A stretch of DNA of 8,790 bases from Bordetella parapertussis (GTDB lineage: Bacteria > Pseudomonadota > Gammaproteobacteria > Burkholderiales > Burkholderiaceae). The DNA lies in contig CAMDLJ010000089.1 in NCBI GenBank assembly GCA_945901665.1, forward strand, positions 1 to 8,790, in the 5' to 3' direction. Below the pieces are notes generated by a model. The model searched no databases and had not been told where the DNA came from. It saw only the letters and a program-made list of their open reading frames with translations. Numbering within the stretch: position 1 is the first letter of the stretch; each line of letters starts with the position of its first letter. The position numbers and the translations under genes are program-made. Shown piece after piece: positions 5,836-8,790 of the stretch.

Positions 5836-6726
5836 ATGTTGAGCGCCATGGGTGTGGGTTTCATGCGCTTGCTGGCGCGCTTGCCTTTGGCTTGGGTGCG
5901 AGTTTTGGGGGTTGGCCTGGGCTGGGTGCTTTATGGGGTGGTGCCCGCGCGGCGGCGTGTGGTGAAGGTCAACCTGGCTTTGTGTTGGCCCCACACCCCA
6001 CAGGCCCAGCGTGATCGCATGGCCAGAGCATGTTTTGTGTGCTTTGCCCAGGCTTGGTTGGACCGGAGTTGGTTGTGGCATGCACCAGCCGCTGTGGTGC
6101 AACAACGCTTGCGCTGGGTCGGGGACTTGGGGGCCTTAAAGCAAGCCGGCGGCATGGTGGTATTTGCGCCGCATTTTGTGGGTTTGGATGCGGGGTGGAC
6201 TGCCTTGAGCTTGTCCACCAAGCTTCCATTGCACACCATTTACACCCCGCAGTCGAATGCGGGCATTGACGCCTGGATCGCTCGGGGGCGGCAGCGTTTT
6301 GGCAATGTGGCTCTGTGCAAGCGCGCCGACGGGGCGCAAAGCTTGATCAGTGCGTTGCGCCGGGGCGAGGTGTTGTACCTGCTGCCCGACATGGACAGTG
6401 GCGAGGATGACACGGTGTTCGTGCCTTTCTTTGATGTGCCTGCAGCCACCTTGACCTCTTTGTCACGCTTTGCCAAATTGGGCCGCGCCCGGGTGGTGCC
6501 CATCACCACGCGGCTGACCCCCGAAGGTTATGAGGTGCAAGTTCACTCGGCTTGGGACGATGTGCCCAGCGGTGATGCCTGGGCCGATACGGCGCGCATG
6601 AACCAGCGCTTGGCCGATTGGATTCGCACCATGCCCGCCCAGTATTTTTGGGTGCACAAGCGCTTCAAAACCCGTCCGCCGGGGGAAGCCGATGTTTACG
6701 CGCGGCCCAAAAAACCGCTGATGTAA
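5836..6726 (+). CDS. lpxL: LpxL/HtrB-family lipid A lauroyl acyltransferase, second copy
   Basis: This is a 296-residue paralogue of the preceding acyltransferase, probably the late lipid A acyltransferase acting at the inner membrane. A hydrophobic anchor covers about residues 17-37. The catalytic motif is H113-D118 in APHFVGLDAG, the canonical HX4D. LPDMDSGEDDTVFVPFF (183-199), SRFAKLGRARVVP (210-222) and the ending QYFWVHKRFKTRPPG (269-283) are strong LpxL markers. The ATG at 5836 starts 2 bp after the previous stop with GAAG at 5824-5827 upstream; ATGs at 5848 and 5863 are possible alternatives, and a TTG at 5830 is unlikely. Coupling to the first copy is evident. The last 31 bp overlap the end of the convergent hydrolase gene. 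Lauroyl specificity is assumed from the family. Confidence 0.92.
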   Translation: MLSAMGVGFMRLLARLPLAWVRVLGVGLGWVLYGVVPARRRVVKVNLALCWPHTPQAQRDRMARACFVCFAQAWLDRSWLWHAPAAVVQQRLRWVGDLGALKQAGGMVVFAPHFVGLDAGWTALSLSTKLPLHTIYTPQSNAGIDAWIARGRQRFGNVALCKRADGAQSLISALRRGEVLYLLPDMDSGEDDTVFVPFFDVPAATLTSLSRFAKLGRARVVPITTRLTPEGYEVQVHSAWDDVPSGDAWADTARMNQRLADWIRTMPAQYFWVHKRFKTRPPGEADVYARPKKPLM

Positions 6727-7607
6727 GCCTGCACCACAGCGGGTTGCTCGTGTACCACCCAATGGCTGGCGTCAGCCAAGGTGTGCAAGACCAATTGCGC
6801 AATGTGCTTGTCCAGGCCATCGATCAAGCACGGCAACAAAGCCTTGTCTTGCAAACCCCAAATGACCAGGGTGGGCAGATCGATGCGCAGCATGGCGTCG
6901 GGCAGGGTGATGGCACTGGCTGCTGGGTCATCGGACCGAGGTGGGCGCAGGGGCGAGGCGCGGTAGTAATTCAAGCCGCCTTGCAGGCCATGTGACCAAT
7001 GGGCACGGTACCGATCTTTCATGGGTTCATCCAGCCAAGGGGCGGGGCCATTGGCCAAGGTGTTGAAAAACCCCCACAAGCGTTGGTAATCATTGGCCGC
7101 CAGCAAGTCGGCGGCATCCGGACGGATCAAAAAGTTCATGTAAGCGCTGGCCGCTTGTTGGGCCGGGTTGCTTTGCAAGTCGCGCAAAAAGGTGGCTGGG
7201 TGGGGCGAGTTGATGATCACCAATCGCTGCAAACGCTCGGGGTGTTGATTGGCCAGGTTCCAAGCCACAGCGCCGCCCCAATCGTGGGCCACCAAAGCGG
7301 CCAAGGCTTGACCGGGGCTCACGATGTCGATCAAGGCCAAGATGTCTTGCACCAGGAATTTGGCGCGGTAGGCCGCGGGGTCTGTGGGTGCGCTGGAGGT
7401 TTCAAAGCCGCGCAAATTGGGCGCGACGCAAAAGTAGCCGCCGTTTTGGGGCTGTGAAAAGTGATCCAGCAATTCATCCCAAGCAAACGCCCCCTCGGGG
7501 AAGCCGTGCAAAAACAGCAGCACTGGCCTTGCGGGCTGGCCGCTGTGGCGGCAATTCAACTGGATGCCGTGCGGCAATGCATGTCGGGTTTCAGCGATGT
7601 TCGCCAT
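6696..7607 (-). CDS. Alpha/beta hydrolase, epoxide hydrolase/dehalogenase-like
   Basis: This is a 303-residue alpha/beta-fold hydrolase of the epoxide hydrolase / haloacetate dehalogenase type. It shows the oxyanion motif HGFPE (34-38), the nucleophile elbow VAHDWGG with D109, INSPHP (132-137), a cap domain with NYYRA (213-217) that can supply the epoxide-polarising tyrosine, the acid D254 in WGLQDKAL and the catalytic base H282 in DASHWVVHEQP. An aspartate nucleophile rules out a plain serine esterase. No signal peptide is seen. The ATG at 7607 has AGGAG at 7615-7619 with a 7-nt spacer and lies inside the end of engB (17-bp overlap), so the two are translationally coupled. Its 3' end overlaps the convergent acyltransferase by 31 bp. 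The substrate is unknown, and a dehalogenase role remains possible. Confidence 0.92.
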   Translation of the reverse strand: MANIAETRHALPHGIQLNCRHSGQPARPVLLFLHGFPEGAFAWDELLDHFSQPQNGGYFCVAPNLRGFETSSAPTDPAAYRAKFLVQDILALIDIVSPGQALAALVAHDWGGAVAWNLANQHPERLQRLVIINSPHPATFLRDLQSNPAQQAASAYMNFLIRPDAADLLAANDYQRLWGFFNTLANGPAPWLDEPMKDRYRAHWSHGLQGGLNYYRASPLRPPRSDDPAASAITLPDAMLRIDLPTLVIWGLQDKALLPCLIDGLDKHIAQLVLHTLADASHWVVHEQPAVVQAYISGFLGRA

Positions 7608-8430
7608 CGGTGCGCTCCTGGTCAGCGTCCAAACCAGCGTCCAAATCAGCGCCCACGTCAGCGCCCACGTCAGCGCCCACGTCAGTGCCTGATCCGCTGC
7701 TCAGGTCCGCGCCAATCGTTGCCGGGGGTGTCCAGTTGGCCACCCATTGCGACAACAGCAAAGCGGTTTCCTCCACCCCTTGGCGCTTGAGGGCCGAGAA
7801 CAAACGCACTTGGCCGCCGCCGGCTTGCAGCCGAGCAATGGACAAGGCTTTGGCGCCATCGCTTCGGTTGAGCTTGTCGGCCTTGGTCAGCAAGACCAAG
7901 AATTGCATACCCGCCTCCACCCGGGGACGGATGACTTCGAGCAAGATGTCGTCGAGCTCTGTCATGCCGTGGCGCGGGTCGCACAGCAAGACCACGCCAC
8001 AGAGGTTGTCTCGGGTCATCAGGTAGTTGGCCATCACCCGCTGCCAACGGATCTTGTCTTGTTTGGGCACAGCGGCATAGCCGTACCCCGGCAGATCGGC
8101 CAAAACTGCATCGGTCTGTCCGTGGCGTCCCAAGGCGAACAAATTGATGTGCTGCGTGCGCCCCGGCTTTTTGGAGGCATAGGCCAATTGGTTTTGTTGC
8201 GTCAAGGTGTTGATGCAGGTGGACTTTCCGGCATTGGAGCGGCCCACAAAAGCGATTTCTGGCAGGCGGTACTGCGGCAGGTGATGCAGTTGCGCGGCGG
8301 TGACCAAAAAGCGGGTCGTGTGCAACCAGCCCATGGCCAGTTTGGCCTGTCCGGCCAAGTCAGGTGCCGCAGCCAGGTCGATGCTGGCGCTGGCTGGGGT
8401 GGGCGGGGCAGGGAGGTGGGGCTGGGTCAT
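7591..8430 (-). CDS. engB: Ribosome biogenesis GTPase EngB (YihA/YsxC) with acidic repeat tail
   Basis: This 279-residue TRAFAC-class GTPase of the EngB/YsxC family is needed for late assembly of the large ribosomal subunit. The G motifs are all present: G1 GRSNAGKS (63-70), G2 threonine in GRTQ (90-93), G3 DLPGYG (112-117), G4 TKAD (182-185) and G5 SALK (212-215). The core ends near residue 235. A further 44 residues form an acidic, glycine/alanine-rich tail built on DVGA units, encoded by a 12-bp tandem repeat and longer than the usual family end. The start is the ATG at 8430; the frame runs upstream to 8625, but that part overlaps the divergent cytochrome gene. The ribosome-binding site is weak (GGA, 6-nt spacer) and lies in a possible hairpin. 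The last 17 bp overlap the hydrolase start. Confidence 0.95.
   Translation of the reverse strand: MTQPHLPAPPTPASASIDLAAAPDLAGQAKLAMGWLHTTRFLVTAAQLHHLPQYRLPEIAFVGRSNAGKSTCINTLTQQNQLAYASKKPGRTQHINLFALGRHGQTDAVLADLPGYGYAAVPKQDKIRWQRVMANYLMTRDNLCGVVLLCDPRHGMTELDDILLEVIRPRVEAGMQFLVLLTKADKLNRSDGAKALSIARLQAGGGQVRLFSALKRQGVEETALLLSQWVANWTPPATIGADLSSGSGTDVGADVGADVGADLDAGLDADQERTDGEHR
7623..7682. repeat. Five-unit 12-bp tandem repeat within engB
   Basis: Five 12-bp units lie head to tail on the plus strand. Two are CAGCGTCCAAAY (7623-7634, 7635-7646) and three are identical CAGCGCCCACGT (7647-7658, 7659-7670, 7671-7682); a degenerate unit may follow at 7683. On the minus strand they encode residues 250-269 of EngB as DVGA three times, DLDA and GLDA. 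The unit length keeps the frame, so copy-number change would only lengthen or shorten the tail. Confidence 0.9.
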
Positions 8431-8460
8431 CACGGGTCCGACAGAGGTGGGGGGCCCGTG
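8431..8460 (-). promoter_or_regulatory. Possible hairpin abutting the engB start codon
   Basis: CACGGG (8431-8436) is the exact reverse complement of CCCGTG (8455-8460), with an 18-nt loop. In the engB transcript this 6-bp stem, extended by two pairs after a mismatch, ends directly at the ATG and partly covers the only purine-rich candidate ribosome-binding site (GGA). It could modulate engB translation; the evidence is structural only. Confidence 0.3.
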
Positions 8461-8474
8461 GACCCCAAGAGAGC

Positions 8475-8484
8475 ATTGTAGAAT
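8475..8484. promoter_or_regulatory. Overlapping divergent -10 elements of engB and the cytochrome gene
   Basis: In the 88-bp gap between the two divergent starts, TACAAT on the minus strand (8475-8480) and TAGAAT on the plus strand (8479-8484) overlap by two bases. Each lies at a sensible distance from its gene, giving leaders of about 38 and 28 nt. Neither has a convincing -35. If both are real, the promoters compete for polymerase. Confidence 0.35.
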
Positions 8485-8518
8485 CCAGCGGTTTAGCGCC
8501 ACCCAACTCATCCAAGCC

Positions 8519-8790
8519 ATGAAGCTGTTTGCCCCCCTTTTTCTAGCCGCCGCCCTTGCTTTGCCACTGACTTGTCTGCATGCTGCAGACAAGGCGCCTG
8601 CCGCCAAAGCCCCCGATGTGGTCAAAGGCGAGGCCAGCTATGCCCCTTGCGCGGCTTGTCATGGCGCTGATGGCAACTCAGGTTCTCCGGCCAACCCCAA
8701 GTTGGCAGGCCAACACCCTGAATACCTCAACAAACAGTTGCAAGAGTTCAAGTCGGGCAAACGGGCCAATGCCATCATGTCGGGCATGGT
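8519..8790 (+). CDS. Cytochrome c4-like c-type cytochrome (3' end outside window)
   Basis: The first 90 residues of a periplasmic c-type cytochrome are visible, starting at the ATG at 8519. A signal peptide (MKLFAPLFLAAALALPLTCL, then HAADK) precedes the heme-binding CAACH motif at residues 44-48. The following GADGNSGSPANPKLAGQHPE and the segment FKSGKRANAIMSGM are typical of the first heme domain of cytochrome c4, with a methionine near residue 87 or 90 as probable axial ligand. Cytochrome c4 carries electrons to terminal oxidases, and a second CXXCH domain would be expected beyond the window. No strong ribosome-binding site is seen before the start. The divergent arrangement with engB is common in Burkholderiales, where cytochrome c maturation genes (resB/ccsA type) often follow; that cannot be checked here. 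Confidence 0.92.
   Translation, partial: MKLFAPLFLAAALALPLTCLHAADKAPAAKAPDVVKGEASYAPCAACHGADGNSGSPANPKLAGQHPEYLNKQLQEFKSGKRANAIMSGM

Noticed and set aside
7623..7682. CRISPR-like array
   Set aside because: Units are 12 bp with no spacers and are translated in frame within engB.
8431..8625. 65-residue N-terminal extension of EngB
   Set aside because: It runs antisense through the cytochrome gene and its signal peptide and has no family similarity.

Overview
The window looks like chromosome from a Burkholderiales betaproteobacterium, most likely Comamonadaceae (Limnohabitans/Rhodoferax/Hydrogenophaga-like). This rests on the high-GC coding bias, a Bug/TctC solute-binding protein typical of that order, the metK / tandem lipid A acyltransferase block, and engB divergent from a c4-type cytochrome. 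No database search was run, so the taxonomic call is an inference from gene content.

Layout. (1) 1-2636, plus strand: the C-terminal bulk of a Bug-family periplasmic binding protein, an overlapping NTF2/SnoaL-fold protein, and an SMP-30/gluconolactonase-type beta-propeller hydrolase. Together they look like a small uptake/catabolism cluster for an unidentified carboxylate or lactone. A GAACCC hexamer array and a matching inverted repeat lie in the gap before the SMP-30 gene. (2) 2660-3373, plus strand: a compact AbrB-type antitoxin / PIN-domain toxin pair with its own palindromic operator-promoter. (3) 3394-3556: an apparent 3' gene remnant overlapped by a strong intrinsic terminator. (4) 3581-4759, minus strand: metK, with a roughly 150-nt structured leader. 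(5) 4976-6726, plus strand: two adjacent LpxL/HtrB-family acyltransferases, divergent from metK. (6) 6696-8430, minus strand: engB followed by an overlapping epoxide-hydrolase-like alpha/beta hydrolase. The hydrolase converges on, and overlaps, the end of the second acyltransferase. The engB C-terminus carries a five-unit 12-bp repeat. (7) 8519-8790, plus strand: the start of a cytochrome c4-like gene cut by the window edge, divergent from engB.

Most of the window is ordinary core genome: SAM synthesis, lipid A acylation, ribosome-assembly GTPase, electron transport. The accessory flavour is limited to the catabolic cluster and the toxin-antitoxin pair. I did not find a clearly new multi-gene system. 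The best leads are regulatory or structural: the metK leader hairpins, the hexamer array with a complementary arm, the repeat-built tail of EngB, and the toxin-antitoxin operator. No tRNA, rRNA, CRISPR array or transposase gene was recognised.
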